DNA of 64,000 bases, taken from positions 1,862,001 through 1,926,000 of the forward strand of contig JAQFVV010000013.1 in the NCBI GenBank assembly GCA_028023455.1, given 5' to 3'. Shown one piece after another: positions 45,915-59,261 of this stretch. Numbering within the stretch: the first letter of the stretch is position 1; each line of letters begins with the position of its first letter. The notes under the pieces were generated by a model. The model was not told where the DNA came from and made no database searches. It worked only from the letters and a program-made list of their open reading frames with translations. A program made the translations under genes and the position numbers. The DNA is from Epiperipatus broadwayi. Its lineage: Eukaryota > Onychophora > Udeonychophora > Euonychophora > Peripatidae.

Positions 45915-48600
45915 TCCAAGTTAACAGTCCTTTTGTTAGTCAAATCAAAAACAAATTCTTGAGTGAGATCCAATATTTATCATTACCAGAATTCTGTTTC
46001 TTAAACTTTCCATTTCAGAAAAATTTAATTGACATTGAAAAGTCAATTATTTTCTTGTATTAGATAGAATTTGATGAACACCAACTTTTTAGAATTAAAA
46101 TTGTTTTGTAGCTAACATTTCTTTTGTTTGAAAATATATAAACAATATTATGATATGCTTTTTTTTTTTGTTTATTTCACATATTTTAATTTCGATATAA
46201 AACTTTTGGCTTATTTCCCAGTTAATCTTTTCTAAAGTTGCAAACAAAAATTTCAGCACTTTTTTCACAATTAAGGTTGTTAATTTTTCTCTTCCTAAAC
46301 ATTCACTAGTTATCCTAAAAGACTTTAATTTCACCAATAATATTGCAGTAATTTTATGATGTCATATTTTCAGTATTATCCAATTAAAATCAATTAGTGC
46401 ATTTTATTTTCAAAAATCATTCAATCACTCTTTCCACAACATTCCACCTTATCTTACTATCTAAAAATGAACGATACATATTTTTTATCTTTGACATATT
46501 TTTGTAATAGGACCGCCTTTAATTAGAGAATATTTAAATATCTTTACAAACTTTTGAACACCTGAAATTATTTCTTCAATGATTTTTCACATCTGGACAT
46601 CTTGAATCTTTACAGTTTCAAACTCACTGACATTTTCATATTGTGATAATCTTCGTTATTTTCTACTTTACAATTTCTTTCTCTTTTTATCATATAGGAT
46701 TTTCAAAACTGTTAAATACAGTACATGGAAACTTTTTTTCCAATTTTTTTTTTTTTGAGAAAGACTCTCAAGCCGAAACAATCTATCATACCAAAAAATA
46801 ATAATTTTCAGTTCTATGTAAATGTTTTTAAAGTTTACAATGTAGTTCTAAAATTGAGATGATAAAATAATTTGTATCAATAGAATAGTAAGCAACACTG
46901 AACTAATACTAATAATGATTGCTTGTTATCATGATACAATATGGCCTAGTTATTTCACTTGACTGTACACAGAGAACATGACATTTATTTCAATAAAGTG
47001 ATTTTATTAAGAATTTTGTGTGGTCTAGTGATTACCACATCTGAATGACACACCCACGACCTACTGATCAAGGGTCAGGCCAAATTTTTGGAATTATTTT
47101 ACATTTTGGATGATTATGAGAGATAATACCTCAAAAGCACTTAACCTGGTTTAACTCATTTTGATTGTTTGCTATTAACAGCTTCATCAACCATCGTTTT
47201 AAAGCGCTTTTATATACTGTACTATCAAAATCAGGCATAATGTTTTTTTTTCAAGTCACTATTCTATATCCAACCTAGCTGATTATGAAGTATTTTTCAG
47301 TAAGTAGATATCTGGCTTTTAGTAGTTAAAAAGTAAAAGTCACAGATTAGTTTGCATTGATCAGATGAGTTTCTGTTTATTGACTATAAAAATTTGCGTA
47401 CTGATTCTAATTAAATTTCTATTTATTTCCAAATAGTGCAAAGCTAGATAATCATTTATTAATCAATATTAAAAAAAAAGTTTGAAATTAGTTATGTAAA
47501 GATTATATATATATCAATATGAAAACTATAAATATGTTTACATATATTACATGTTAATCCTTTGGTCTGTTTATTTAATATCTTATCTTACTGTCTTTTA
47601 ATATGTCTTCTTATTATTTTCTAATCTCAGACAAATTCTTCCAATGAAGGCTATTAATACTGAATCTTTTTAAAATGTTTTTAAGATAACTTACATAATG
47701 TAATCAGGATCTCTCAAAAACCATGTTTAAATTCAAAGTAATTTAAAACTAAAGTAATATCATATTAAGTAAGTATTTATTTTAATGCATTTTAATAATT
47801 TAAATAGAAAGATCATGTTTTAATATTAAAAGAAAATGCTATATTAACAGATTGAATGTGAATTATTGTCCTTTATTTAAAAATACAATATTAAGGCCAG
47901 TATTAGAATTTAGATAAAAATTTGTAATTAAAATCAAATTATGTTCAGAATTTAGCTGACCACTGAATGGATTACATTCTAAAATGTCCCCCCCCCCCAT
48001 TTTTTTTCTACTTTTAAAGCATTAAAAGATTGTATGTATAGAGAATAAAATAAAAGAAGCAACCTTTATATTTGTAAATGTGAAAATTGTTAAAAATATT
48101 AGCAAATTTTATTATCAGTTATTTAAAAATTATTAATAATTAAAAAACACTTCACTTTGCTAAAGAAAATGATTCACTTAGTTTCGGATTTAAAGATAAA
48201 ATTGATGCTAATTTATTTTCATTTTTAAAAAAATGCAAGCCGGAAAAATAAAAATGGAATTTGTGTTTTTAAATAAAATATTCAATGGTATAGGTAGGAG
48301 ATATAAAATCCTGAAAAGCAAGAGGTTTTGCTGAATATGTTTTAGTAAAAAAAATTAGTTCAGTAAAATAATAATTCATAAGTCAGCAGCCATGCATTTC
48401 TACAACAATGATTTGAAACCACACTCAACACTTTAAAATATCTGGTATATTTAATTGTAGTAAAGCTGAAAAATAAACCAAGGATCTTTAGTTTTGAAAT
48501 GACTGTACAAAAGTATCTACACTTGTAAAAGACATGATGATATTTTATAGAATGATCTATGGGGCTTGCCATTTTTTAAATCTAATTTAGCTGAACAGGA
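45915..48600. other. AT-rich DNA without a recognised gene
   Basis: A weak tRNA-like stretch near 47019-47085 (GTGGTCTAGTGATTACCACA) and eleven C at 47988-47998. Frames at 46095-46337 and 48360-48572 show no motif. Confidence 0.45.
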
Positions 48601-48769
48601 AGTAAATGAAGCGTCCAATGAGATATATTATGCTTACAACCAATCATAACCATCCAAAAGCCCAAAAGTTAGACCAACCTTTAAGACCATAGATACATTA
48701 GAAACATGCACTTTGGCAAGCAATTCATATAGCACCTGTGGAATTACTGAAATGCATAATCAAAAACAC

Positions 48770-48960
48770 GTGAAAAGGATAAATGACCCCCAAGGTGTGT
48801 ATTTCATGCTGAACCAGTACTCATTAGTTGGCCCAGAGCACAATCTCTTACACATATCTTCATCATTTGTTCAGTATATATCTAGATAGCAAATTATTAT
48901 AGTTTAATCGACAGGTTTCAAATTTTCCGCAGTACTACATTAATATAATCCGTTTTAATG
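48770..48960 (-). repeat. Family C hammerhead repeat, degenerate copy
   Basis: Minus strand: remains of the leader (GAAACCTGTCGATTAAAC, about 48910-48925), then the hammerhead at 48795-48840 with CTAATGA in place of CTGATGA (G5 to A) and stem II weakened. GAAAT is still present. Inactive. Confidence 0.55.
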
Positions 48961-49189
48961 GAAATATAACCAGAGTTATTTACTTATTTACATACTCTAA
49001 TTTAGGTAATTTCCTGTATTACTATTAAGCTTGTTTGCTTGAAGTTGTGAATTTACTATGACTAATTGACATTAATGTAATACATAACAAAGCAATCGTT
49101 AAGCAGGAAAAACAATCATGCTTCATATTTTAAAAATATTATTTTCAAGATATTATTGCAAGATATCATTAATGGTTTGGTTATAGTGG

Positions 49190-49262
49190 TAGAGAGACAA
49201 GCTCTAAAGGTTAAAAGCTATGAACTATACCACAGTCTATGAACTTTCAGATAATAAACTAT
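49190..49262 (+). repeat. tRNA-like SINE remnant (family G)
   Basis: TTATAGTGGTAGAGAGACAAGCTCTAAAG-type sequence resembles a tRNA D-arm region and is related to the minus-strand copy at 60690-60800. The B box is worn down. Confidence 0.35.
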
Positions 49263-49324
49263 TTATTATTTAAAACAAACTATAAATAATTTCCTTCTTC
49301 TCTAAGCTAATGTAATTACACAAT

Positions 49325-49610
49325 TGTTAATGAAAACATCCTCAGAGAAGGTAATTTTTAAAAAAATATATTCTGCGTTATTACTGCATAGCATGCTTTC
49401 AATATACCATATATATCATATTCATGACCAATATACACATTATAGTGAAAGCATGCCAGTCTAATAAATCAGAATATGTTTTAAATAAACCATTTTCATT
49501 AACATGAATATGTTATACATATTCTATTGAAAGCATACTAAGCAGTAATAAACCAGCATTTTTTTTTTTAAAAAACTTTCTGTTCTGTGGATGTTTTCAT
49601 TAACAGTAGT
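49325..49610. mobile_element. Foldback MITE-like element with about 85-bp arms
   Basis: TTGTTAATGAAAACATCC at the left pairs with GGATGTTTTCATTAACA at the right; further in, GTTATTACTGC and GCAGTAATAA, and CATGCTTTCAATA and TATTGAAAGCAT pair. A third GAAAGCATGC lies in the loop. No frame. Confidence 0.65.
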
Positions 49611-49821
49611 ATATTTCAAAGCAAAATAGAAATTCTATAGAAATTTTTAAATGCATTATTTACAAGCTTGTTTGGAACTGGCATTCTAAAATAAGGATTT
49701 CAATTTCCACATATCTACAAAGCATCTTATAAGATATCACACATCATATATATATATCACTTTAATATTTATAGAAACAGATTCATTAAAATATCTATCT
49801 ATCACTATAAATATGTACTAT

Positions 49822-50013
49822 AAATCTTAAACTGGATTCCAAGAGATTATAAAAGACCCAGAAAGAGACCTCACATGAGATGGATGGATGAAATAATAAA
49901 GTGCACGGGGGTGATGTGGAGAAGAGAAGCTAAAGATCGGAGAAGATGGATTGAACTTGGAGAGACCTTCATCCTGCAGTGGATTGGCAATGGTTGATGA
50001 TGATGATGATAAA
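49822..50013 (+). mobile_element. RTE 3' end fragment R4
   Basis: The translation reads WIPRDYKRPRKRPHMRWMDE and continues CTGVMWRREAKDRRRWIELG and ETFILQW without a stop until the natural end, followed by GATGATGATGAT. The best preserved RTE C-terminus in the window. Confidence 0.85.
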
Positions 50014-50015
50014 TA

Positions 50016-50695
50016 TGTATATTTGGATGTAGGAAGATTCATTATTTTGTGATTAGTTCTAGATATGAAATGCCAAAATAATAATATTAAGGAGGTAACA
50101 ATGGCAAACTAGCATAGTAACTAATCAAGTGTTATCATTTAGTGATTTTACTCTGTTGCTAAGGTACCTCAATCTGTACACCAGCAGAGAATTTAACTAT
50201 ATTTATCACTATAAATATACAAGTGATTTATTAAAATAAAAGTGATTTATTAAATTTTTTCAATTATATAAATTTCTTTTTTTTTTTACATTAATCCCAT
50301 TGCAAATATTTGTCACAATGTTTTTCTATTACTGATATGTTTATTTGATTTTGTAGAAGTAAACATTTGTATTAGACTTTCTTATCATATGTTTATTCAG
50401 TTAATTCAACAGTAACAGCAAAACAAACACTGAGAAACTGAAAATTACACATTTAATAAACATTGATGCAAAGTAAATATTAAAAAAAAAGTTAAAATAA
50501 TCCAGTAAATCCATTTGTATTTGAATGATAACTTTTTAGTATTTACAACAAAATATATATTTAAAAAAAAAACATACTTATTAGGTTAAAAAAAGTAGAA
50601 AAAAATGCTTAAAAATATTTATATGAATGATTTATGAAGAAAATAATTTTTAACTACAACAAAAACATAATATTTTAGAAGTGTATCTTCAATTA
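50016..50695. other. AT-rich DNA without a recognised gene
   Basis: Nothing recognised. Confidence 0.5.
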
Positions 50696-50806
50696 CAAAA
50701 AAATTCAGTTATATGCCACATGACCTAATTTAACAAGCTTGTATTACGAATGTTATATATAGAACTCACAAATAAGTTCTTAACAAGCTTTGCAGAATAT
50801 CCTCAA

Positions 50807-50844
50807 CCCCATACTGATTTCTGCTACTGGCTTCCTCAGTGAGG
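50807..50844 (-). ncRNA. Hammerhead ribozyme (family B, left arm of B3)
   Basis: Stem I CCTCA/TGGGG (five pairs, one G-U), CTGAGGA, weak stem II GC/GC with loop CAGTA, GAA, ATCAGT, then A as cleavage nucleotide. Core intact but stem II very short. Confidence 0.55.
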
Positions 50845-51151
50845 TGCTAAAATATTCAAGCATTAGATTAAAAATACCAGGACAAGCCCAGCACCCTATC
50901 TAATGGATAACTATTAAGTAGAAAATCTGAAATTTTCAGACATTCATATGACTTCCAATCCAGCTATCTAATTTAATTTCCATATGGTGTATCTGAACTT
51001 GGTTCAGTCCCATATGGCTATTTAAGTTAACTAGCTGGATTGGAACACATGAATGTCTGAAAATTTCAGACTTTCTACTTAATAGTTATCCATTAGATAA
51101 AGTGCTAGGCTTGTCCTGGCATTTTTAATCTAATGCTTGAATATCCTAGCA

Positions 51152-51189
51152 CCTCACTGAGGAAGTCAGTAGCAGAAACTGGTCTGGGA
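51152..51189 (+). ncRNA. Hammerhead ribozyme (family B, right arm of B3)
   Basis: CTCA/TGGG stem I, CTGAGGA, stem II reduced (AGTCAGTAGCA), GAA, ACTGGT, GTC. Core nucleotides present; stem II probably too weak. Confidence 0.5.
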
Positions 51190-51244
51190 TTGGGCTGCAA
51201 AGCTTGTTAAGAGCTTATTTGCAAGTTCTATAAATAACAAGTGT

Positions 51245-53145
51245 ACATTCATAATGCTCTTTAAAATAAAATAAAAAATTGAATGGTTGTTACAATTTGT
51301 AAGTAGTATGCCATATCCATTTCATCATATTAACTAAAAATTTAATCATTAGTAATAATCAGACGGGAACTCAGTAGATAAACAAAATGTTAAAAATAAG
51401 AAAAATGCTGTGCAAGTGTAATGCAATTAAGCATGTGTTTACATAGGTTAATGTTAGATAAATAAGCATTCAGTCAAGTGATAAGATTTTGATAAATACT
51501 TATTTTATTTTACAGACCAGTTATGGAACATTGATCTAAAAGCAAATCATATTATTTTTGTGAGATGAGACTAAAACATAAGATCACAGGAAAATGACTT
51601 TTAAAAACCAGTCTCAAAGTATTTGCTCTCTGAAGATCAAAAGCCAGCCTAAAATACTATAGATTATAGCAGTATTGTTATTTTGTAAATCTTTAGACTA
51701 CAGCTCACTCACTGCAAAAATCCATATGGGTCATTCTAATTGTAGCAATTAAAGATTTTGCGTCAGCACATCAGGCTAAAGGATAAATCCTTAATACTAG
51801 ACTTTTATTATAAATATCCAACACTGATGAAACTTATAATTGAGGAAGATATAAAACAGAGTAATATCTTTCAGTGACTAGTGATCAATGACTATGCCAT
51901 TGATAGCTGAATCAAGGGTTCAATATAAAATCTAGTTGACATAAATCCACAAAATACCCCTAGAAACTGCAGTGAAAAGAAATGGAATCAGCTTGAATTG
52001 CATTCTTATCAATGTTAATTCTTTTTAGAGTTACTTTTAAAATAATAATAGTTAATGCACTATGACAAATGATCATCAGAATTTAATAATATCCTGGAAT
52101 ACATTTTGACGTTCCAGAGCTTTAAATACAGCTGAAGTGTTGATAAATGTAATACAATAGCAAAATGCATATTTATAGATCTTTCCATAATTTCTTTTAA
52201 TACTTGTATTTGATCTATTGTTATGAATTCAAATTTCTCTGTTGTTGAGTTGCAATGATTTTAGTAAAAATCTTACATAAAGAGATGTAAAAAATAAAAT
52301 ATTAAAAATTATAGACTTGTTATTTTCTTAAAATTCAAAAGTCCTACTGCATCAATAATAAGTGCTTATCACTTAGACCTCTGGTATAGAGTTCTGTCAA
52401 CAATTTATTTTTTATATGCTTTTTTAAAAATAATCTATAGAATTCCATCATCTTATAATTGCCTTAATTATGTGCCTGGGGTATGTATGACTGAGTTAAT
52501 ACTTAATAGGACCCAGACTAAAGTTGTAAGTTACTGCAGTTATTTAAAAAACAACAATCAAATGGAGTGTTCCACTTGCCATTTGCATGCTTAAATGTCA
52601 CATAACTTTCCAAATAACTGAATCTTGTAAGGGTATTAATTGTATACTCCAAGTATCAGTTTATTAATAACAGTACTGTTCCCCACTACTAAGGAAAGTA
52701 CCAACATTCTAAAAGAAATTATTTTTTGGATGCCTCACAAACTATCCAGTTTGGGTTAACTATTAGGGATTAGAAAAATTCTGGGAAAATGATTATTGTT
52801 ATTATTTGAAGAAAAGTTTCATTCAAATAATAAGAAACTTTCTTTTCTCTCCATTGGGAATTAATCCAGAATATTTACCCAATTGCAAACTGCATTATTC
52901 TGGGAAGTAATTGCTTTCCTCATAATAACAAATATATTTCCATTCAAATCAAAAGAAGTTATATTCACTCCATGTACAACCATCTACTGTTAGACTGTGT
53001 AAATAATCAATGAATACTAGGTCACACAGTGCTTATAAAATTCCTATGTCCAGACTATTTCTGGCTTTTAATTTTTATGAGTGAAGATTAGGATTCAAAG
53101 CTGGAACTAACAATATTGTTGTTCATGGTTAATTCATATCAAATC
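51245..53145. other. AT-rich DNA without a recognised gene
   Basis: A faint family A remnant may lie near 53025-53060 (TATGTCCAGACTATTTCTGG). Otherwise nothing. Confidence 0.45.
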
Positions 53146-53146
53146 A

Positions 53147-53328
53147 ACATCATTATAATCATTTTCAATTATTATCAATCCACTGCAGGATAAAGAACTC
53201 TGCAATTTCAATCCATCTTCTTCAATCTCCAGCCTCTCTTCTCCACATCACACCAGCACACTTTCTTATTTTGTCTATCCATCTCACACATGGTCTCTTT
53301 CTAAGTCTTTTACAACCTCTCATACTAA
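53147..53328 (-). mobile_element. RTE 3' end fragment R5
   Basis: The reverse complement gives GAGAGGTTGTAAAAGACTTA, AAGAGACCATGTGTGAGATG, GGTGTGATGTGGAGAAGAGA, AAGAAGATGGATTGAAATTG and a GATTATAATGATG tail, the RTE 3' end in order. 5' truncated. Confidence 0.8.
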
Positions 53329-53329
53329 A

Positions 53330-56280
53330 TATTAATAAATGTATGTACTTAAGTAAATTAAATTAATGAATACTGATAGCTTTTAAAGAGGAATGGTTCA
53401 ATTTATTTCAAAGAATTTAAAAGGTCAAATGCTGGTGACAAGTTTGATGAATCATCAGTGTCCAAAAGTTTATTTCTTGATGACAATCTTTGGGGGGTAA
53501 TGACTATATTAATTAAAAATGATACATATTTTCAAAATAAAAAATATTTACTAAGGCTGTAAACCTTAAAAATATGCACGTGAAAATGCGAAGATAGGGA
53601 CCTTTACAGGTCTTAACCACAAGCTTATGCTTTGGAAGAATACAAAATTACATTACAGTAAAACATTGAAAGATCAAATATCAGAATACTCTAATATAAA
53701 TATAATACCCATGGGAAAAAGAAATGTGAATAACTCCATGTGTTTGTATGTTTAATTTTAAAAAAATCAGATATATTAATATTTAATTGAGTTATAAAGT
53801 TTATATCTGTGCCGGAGATAATCTCTAGTTTAGTAAATGATTAATAACAGCCATTACTATATTTATCTAAACTGGATGGTGTTAAAGATGTGGATTGAGA
53901 TAATTTGACACTTGTAATTAAAAATTTAATACTCTAATATCTACCAAATAATGCATTGTGAGCTTTACAAGCAGACTATTTATAGCTAAGCAGTTCTTTC
54001 AAAGTCTATGCAGAAAAAAGAGTTATGAGTATAAAATTAGGTGACAGATAACTAAAAGCTTTTATCCAATTGAACAAATACCAAAAAAAATCCAAAAATC
54101 TATTAATCAAGTGATCTATTCCCAATTCTGAAAATGATAACAATGTTATCAAAAGAGAAATGAACCAATGATGTTTTCTGAAGCAATTTTATGGATGCAT
54201 CATAACTCTAGAGTTCTTGAAAATGTTTTAAGCAACCAATTTATTTAAGATATAATAAAGTTTGTTCCTAAACAAAACACCTTTTAAAATAATAATGCTC
54301 CAATTTGGATAATCCTCATAGTTAAACATTAAAATGAAAATCATGCTCTGCATGATTTAATGCTATAGTAGAATTGTGGACTTTGGAGTTCAAGAACCAT
54401 GGGTCATAGTTCCAGATCCATGGATCATAGTTCCAGATCTATAATTTTTAGATTCAAATATCTTATGAATTTTGAACAACAAACAATACAGTTATTATTA
54501 TTTTATAATAGTGAGACTGTTGTTAGATATTTTATATAGCCTACTAATTGCAGTACACATGCAAGTGACCCATAAATAATAAAATGCAAAGCTGTGATCA
54601 TAAGTAAGGTAAAGAGATAACTCAAGATGTTAGATACTAAATAACAACAAAAGGTGCCAAAACATTTTAAAAAGGCACCATAATAAAATTTTTAGAAAAA
54701 ACCTCAACTGACATATACAAAATAGTAAGATTATCTTCAATGAAAACCACAGTAAGACAATAATTTATGATTACTACAATACTACAAAATAGTTTGCAGA
54801 TAGCTAATCATTTTTTAACTTAAGAATAAGATCAAATTAATCTAATTTATTGTACTGTAGTTAATTGTTGCTTTTTAATTTTTTTACTTTACTGGTAGAA
54901 TTGATGTTCAATCATGTTAAAAATTATTCTGAAATTGAATAACGAATATACTTTAAAAGCAATAAATACCTTATTACACAATTTTATTCTTAGATTGTAC
55001 ATAAACTGTCAATGAATATTTCTTCAAATGGCTAGATGTAAATAAAACCACATTTTAAATTGTTTATAGATCATATGTCTGCATATCTTCAACAGGGATA
55101 TATTGAGACAAAACTTATTCTTACCATATCATGTTAAATTGTATTTGTACAGTCATCTACAGAGATATTTTAATTTTTTTTTTAAAAAAAGCAAAATGGT
55201 GTACAGTTAAATATTTTTTTAATAAAAAAATCTAAAGAAGTCAGTCTAAATGAAAAGTGGCAATATATTTTAGTCCTGTCTCTACATGCTTGATAGTTTT
55301 CCTTCTTTGTTCTTCAATCTTGAAAGTATTTGCAAGATTACTTCAAGAAGGTTTTTAGAATTGAAAACATATTGATATTTTGTGTAGTTAATTAGAGATT
55401 CATGATTATTTTTGTATCATAATTGTGTAATAATTTTTAAAAATCAAAAGTATGCATTATTACACTTTTTACATGTATGTTTTATTATTTTTAAATAGAA
55501 GGTAATAACTTCCAGTGTAACATTTATATAAAATCAATGGGATTCTGATCACCAATAAATAATTACTAATTTGTTTTTTTGAGATATTCTAAAAATTATA
55601 AAGCAATTTTAATATTTTAAAACACAATTTAATAGATTTACCAGAGATTAACAAATATTCATTTGCATTTTAAAAATAAAATTGAATTAAAAAAGATTTC
55701 GTTCATTTTCTGAAGATTGCTTTTCTGCAGATGATATTTATATCCTCTGTTGTCTGTTTATTATTATTTTTTTTAATGCAAAGTTTAAATACAATTTTCT
55801 AAAATATTTTACATTTGTAAACATATATTTTTATCAAATCAAGTTCAATTTATTGAATTTCGAGAATAGTGGGTGAACAATTACAAAAAGTATCAATAGA
55901 GAGAACAATAAACCCATCAAAGAACAGCAAAGAAGCTTGAATTGTGCAATCCATTCAAAAGGAATCCTTTTCGAATGTACACCACAGAGTAGCTCATTTA
56001 GTTAGAGTGTTATCAAAATTAAATATAAAAAAAAAATCCAAAGGTGATTTTCAAGCTAATCCTGATATTGATCAGAACAACAACACTGGAAGAAGACAGT
56101 AGAATAATATCATTTGAAACATTACATTAAATACTAACTTCTGTGCTACTACTAATAGTTGAATGTATTTAGAAAGTTAAAATAAAATTTAAATTTTTTC
56201 TAAAGACATTAAGTTCTTAATATAAGATGATGGAATAGTCCAAAATAATAATAATAATAATTTTATGTGTTTGGGTTGCC
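53330..56280. other. AT-rich DNA without a recognised gene
   Basis: A possible family C leader remnant at 53870-53945 and a 22-base doublet at 54398-54440 (CATAGTTCCAGATC twice). No gene. Confidence 0.45.
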
Positions 56281-56352
56281 TGATAACATATGTGAGAGAC
56301 TAAAGACTTTCATGGGAGTGTAGCAATTGTTTGTGATGCCTGCAGACACTGA

Positions 56353-56908
56353 CTACAGATTGCCAATGTAACCACGGCAATCCAAGCTATGTAAAACTCT
56401 TGTAACTAATTCACTGCTTGTAAAAATTCCTCCAGCAGTAAATCAATAATTCGACTTTTACATATGTAAATCTACATCTACAGACTGCCCATGTAACCAA
56501 AGCAACCCAAGCTATGTAAAATCCTTGTAACCCATAATATATAAAAATTCTCATAATCTTATGTAAATCAATATATCAACTTTTACATACATAAATATAC
56601 ATCTGTGGATTGCCTATATAACCATAGCAATCCAAGTTATGTAAAACCCTTTGTACTAACTCACAGCATGTACAAATTTTTGTAACTTCATGTAAATCAA
56701 CTTTTACATATGTGCATCTATAACTACAGATTGATCGTGTATACCCCAGCAATAAAAGTTATCTAAAACCCTTTTAACTAATCCTCAACATGGAAAAATT
56801 TATTTGTAAACAAATAAAGCGACTTTTATATATGTAGGCCTATAACTGTGGATTGCTCATGTAAACACAGCAATCCAAGCTGTGTAAAACTCTTGTAACT
56901 TTCTAAGA
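56353..56908. repeat. Minisatellite, about 125-bp unit, 4.5 copies
   Basis: Unit starts at 56353, 56478, 56603, 56724 and 56846 (spacings 125, 125, 121, 122), each with a CTACAGATTGCC-like start, AGCAATCCAAGCTATGTAAA, then CTTGTAAC and TCAACTTTTACATATGTA. The units have diverged visibly. No coding frame. Confidence 0.9.
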
Positions 56909-56909
56909 T

Positions 56910-57600
56910 AAATAAGGCTTATCACTGAAACTCATCATCATCATCATCATCATAATAATGATAAACATATGCACCTGGCAGTTATCTTTTACTTCTTTAT
57001 AAATTTAAGCCTATAATCTGAAATTTAATAAACTATAAGATTTTGAATCCAAGTTAATTTTATACAGATCTAATATCAAATCAATTCTCCATATTTTACA
57101 TTCTTAATTTTATGACAACTATAAACTTTTTGTATTTTTTTCTTAAATAATATCAGGATTATAAGGCCAAATTTAGGTTATACAGTGTATAATTTTTCTG
57201 TTTAAATATATGACATTTCTTTGAAATAACATTCATCTTTGTCAAGGCTAAGGTTAGTAAAAACTGTTATGTCTTAAATATATTATAAAGCATTGTAAAA
57301 TAGTATTAAATGTTTTTTTTTTAATATTATTATTACTTGAGTCAAGAGTTCTGCATTAAAATCTTAGCTTTGACAACATTTAAGCAAAAATAAAAATAAA
57401 AATACATGGTATAAACGAAATAAAACTTTATTTTCATCATATAACCACATAAAAATCTTCAATATATATATATACTATTTAAAATTAATACTATATATAC
57501 AATAATATGACTTCTTAAGGAATTATAGAAATATGCGAGAGCTTGCTTCAGATATCAAAATTGTTCTATATGGCTCTGGTAATATGTTATTGTTCTCCAC
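56910..57600. other. AT-rich DNA without a recognised gene
   Basis: Includes a short (ATC)n run at 56933-56951. Nothing else recognised. Confidence 0.5.
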
Positions 57601-57604
57601 ACAT

Positions 57605-59253
57605 CTAAGCTTAATTATAATATAGTGTCACAAAAAAGAATTTTCTAATAATTAAATGAAAGAAAACTTTTTGATTCCTCATGTTATTATCGCAACCATG
57701 AAAAAAAACAGCAACTTGTGCATCTCTTATATCCACACTTTCATCAATCGCAATTGAAAAGAACTGGATTTTGGTAGATATTTCCTGTAGTTGCGAAGTG
57801 ATGTCATCTGCCATTTCAGTAATTCTATCTGCCACCGTATTTCTTGATAATGAGATGTCTCGAAATGCTTGTACTTTTTCTGGACAGACAAATTCGGCAG
57901 TTTTTTTTTTTTTAATGTTTTGCTAATAAATAGCTTATTTCATAACTAGCTCTTGTTACTGATTCCTTACTTTTTATAAATTTTGTAAACACTCCTTGCT
58001 GGCTACTTAATGAATTCTTCATTGTTTTTAATTTTTCTTCTCTTATTTTAGCTTCAAAACACGAAAATTGTTTTTTGTGATTAGTGCTATAATGTCACTT
58101 AATATTGTATTCTTTAGCAACATTAATAGTTTCTTTGCAAATTAAGCACATAGTCTTATTGTTCACTTCCACACAAAAATAATTCAGTTCCCACCTTTCT
58201 TGAAATTTTCTTCCCTCATCATCAATCTTTCGTTTTTTATTTAGTGTTGGAAGTGGCATTTTCTGTAATAAAAATAGAGCTTTAAAATTTAAAAAATTGC
58301 AACTACGTTTATGCTAAATACGCTTCCTAAAAATTTAACGCTACTCTAGTATTTAAATGTAAAGAGAGCGCTGCTATCGATTCTCGCTCCTGGAATTATG
58401 CTCGATAAATGAAGGTAGCTACAATAGGTACGGATTATGTTTTCGCTCTCTCTCTCAGTCCAGACTTCCCAGCACCGAGCAATTAAGATAGAGATGTGAC
58501 AAAGAAGAAAGCTGTGCATAAGACCGTAGATTAGAAATGGTCGAAGCCAGTAAAGTTCCCCAAGGCCGAACATAGACTGGTAAAATTGTAGAACTTTTAG
58601 TGTTTTCCAAACTGAATTGTAATCATTACTAACTTATATGTAACATACTATTGTTTCTCATGTTTGATTATAATTAAAATATTATATAACAAAATGTCAA
58701 ATGCATGCTCGTTATTTCTTATGCTGTCTGACTAGTTTCAGAAAGGTAGAAACTCTCGGATATAGCAGTTTACTTATATTTTTTGAATGAGTTATAAAAG
58801 GAAACAACCTGCAAATTTTTAACACACCAATCCAGATAAAGAAACTAGCGCAACTGCCTTTTGTTACAATTCTAAGAAAAGCCCAACATCTGCAGATAGA
58901 ATTGCTACGTTGGTGGCACGAATAGCTGACTAATGTATTTATGTTCTCGGAAGCACAGCAGCATGTTATTAACGTTGCCAGCTTTGGTATTCACATATCT
59001 CAAATGCTTCATCATCATAAAGGCATGTCATCAAAAATATTTAGATATGTGTGTAACCGAGAATTATAAATTAGCTATGTATGTAGACAACAATTACTGT
59101 ATATATTTTAGTTCATGTAATTAAATATAAGAGCTTTTTTAAAAAAAATAATTTATTGTTTGCAACATAACATTCTGTTTTCATTTTATTGCATAGCATC
59201 TTAGTCGCGGGCCATGAAAAATCCTTTCGAGGGCCGCCAGTTTGACATGCTTG
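57605..59253 (-). mobile_element. hAT DNA transposon, 5' part
   Basis: The right boundary on the minus strand reads CAAGCATGTCAAACTGGCGG, a hAT-type terminal inverted repeat (compare CAGGGGTGTCAAACT in vertebrate hATs), at 59253. The transposase N-terminus follows at 58262 after a long leader. The other end was not found: coding similarity stops near 57640, so the 3' half is deleted or replaced. Confidence 0.75.
57640..58262 (-). pseudogene. hAT transposase, N-terminal part (BED-like zinc finger)
   Basis: Starts MPLPTLNTKKRKIDDEGRKF, then WELNYFCVEVNNKTMCLICK (first Cys pair of a BED-like finger), then HYSTNHKKQF (His pair), then FSIAIDESVDIRDAQVAVF with its DES motif, then HGCDNNMRN. It matches the hAT subgroup that gave rise to the EPM2AIP1/ZBED5-like vertebrate proteins. 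A stop inside the finger region, a stretch near 57900 with an A/T-run shift, and loss of the whole C-terminal dimerisation domain show that it is dead. The first catalytic Asp is in the DES motif. Confidence 0.85.
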
Positions 59254-59261
59254 ATCTAGGA

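Larger units (their letters stand above)
50699..51240. repeat. Hammerhead foldback family B, full copy B3
   Basis: A two-armed foldback of about 230 bases per arm around a loop near 50985-51010. Left arm: TAAGTTCTTAACAAGCTTTG, hammerhead (minus), AGCATTAGATTAAAAATACC-type sequence, GAAAATCTGAAATTTTCAGA, ATCCAGCTA. Right arm: the complements, ending GCAAAGCTTGTTAAGAGC. Each arm carries one hammerhead on its own outward strand, as in family A, though the sequences outside the ribozyme differ from family A. Confidence 0.8.

Noticed and set aside
56353-56908. CRISPR-like array
   Set aside because: The whole 125-bp unit is repeated with even divergence, with no constant repeat and variable spacer pattern, and the genome is eukaryotic.
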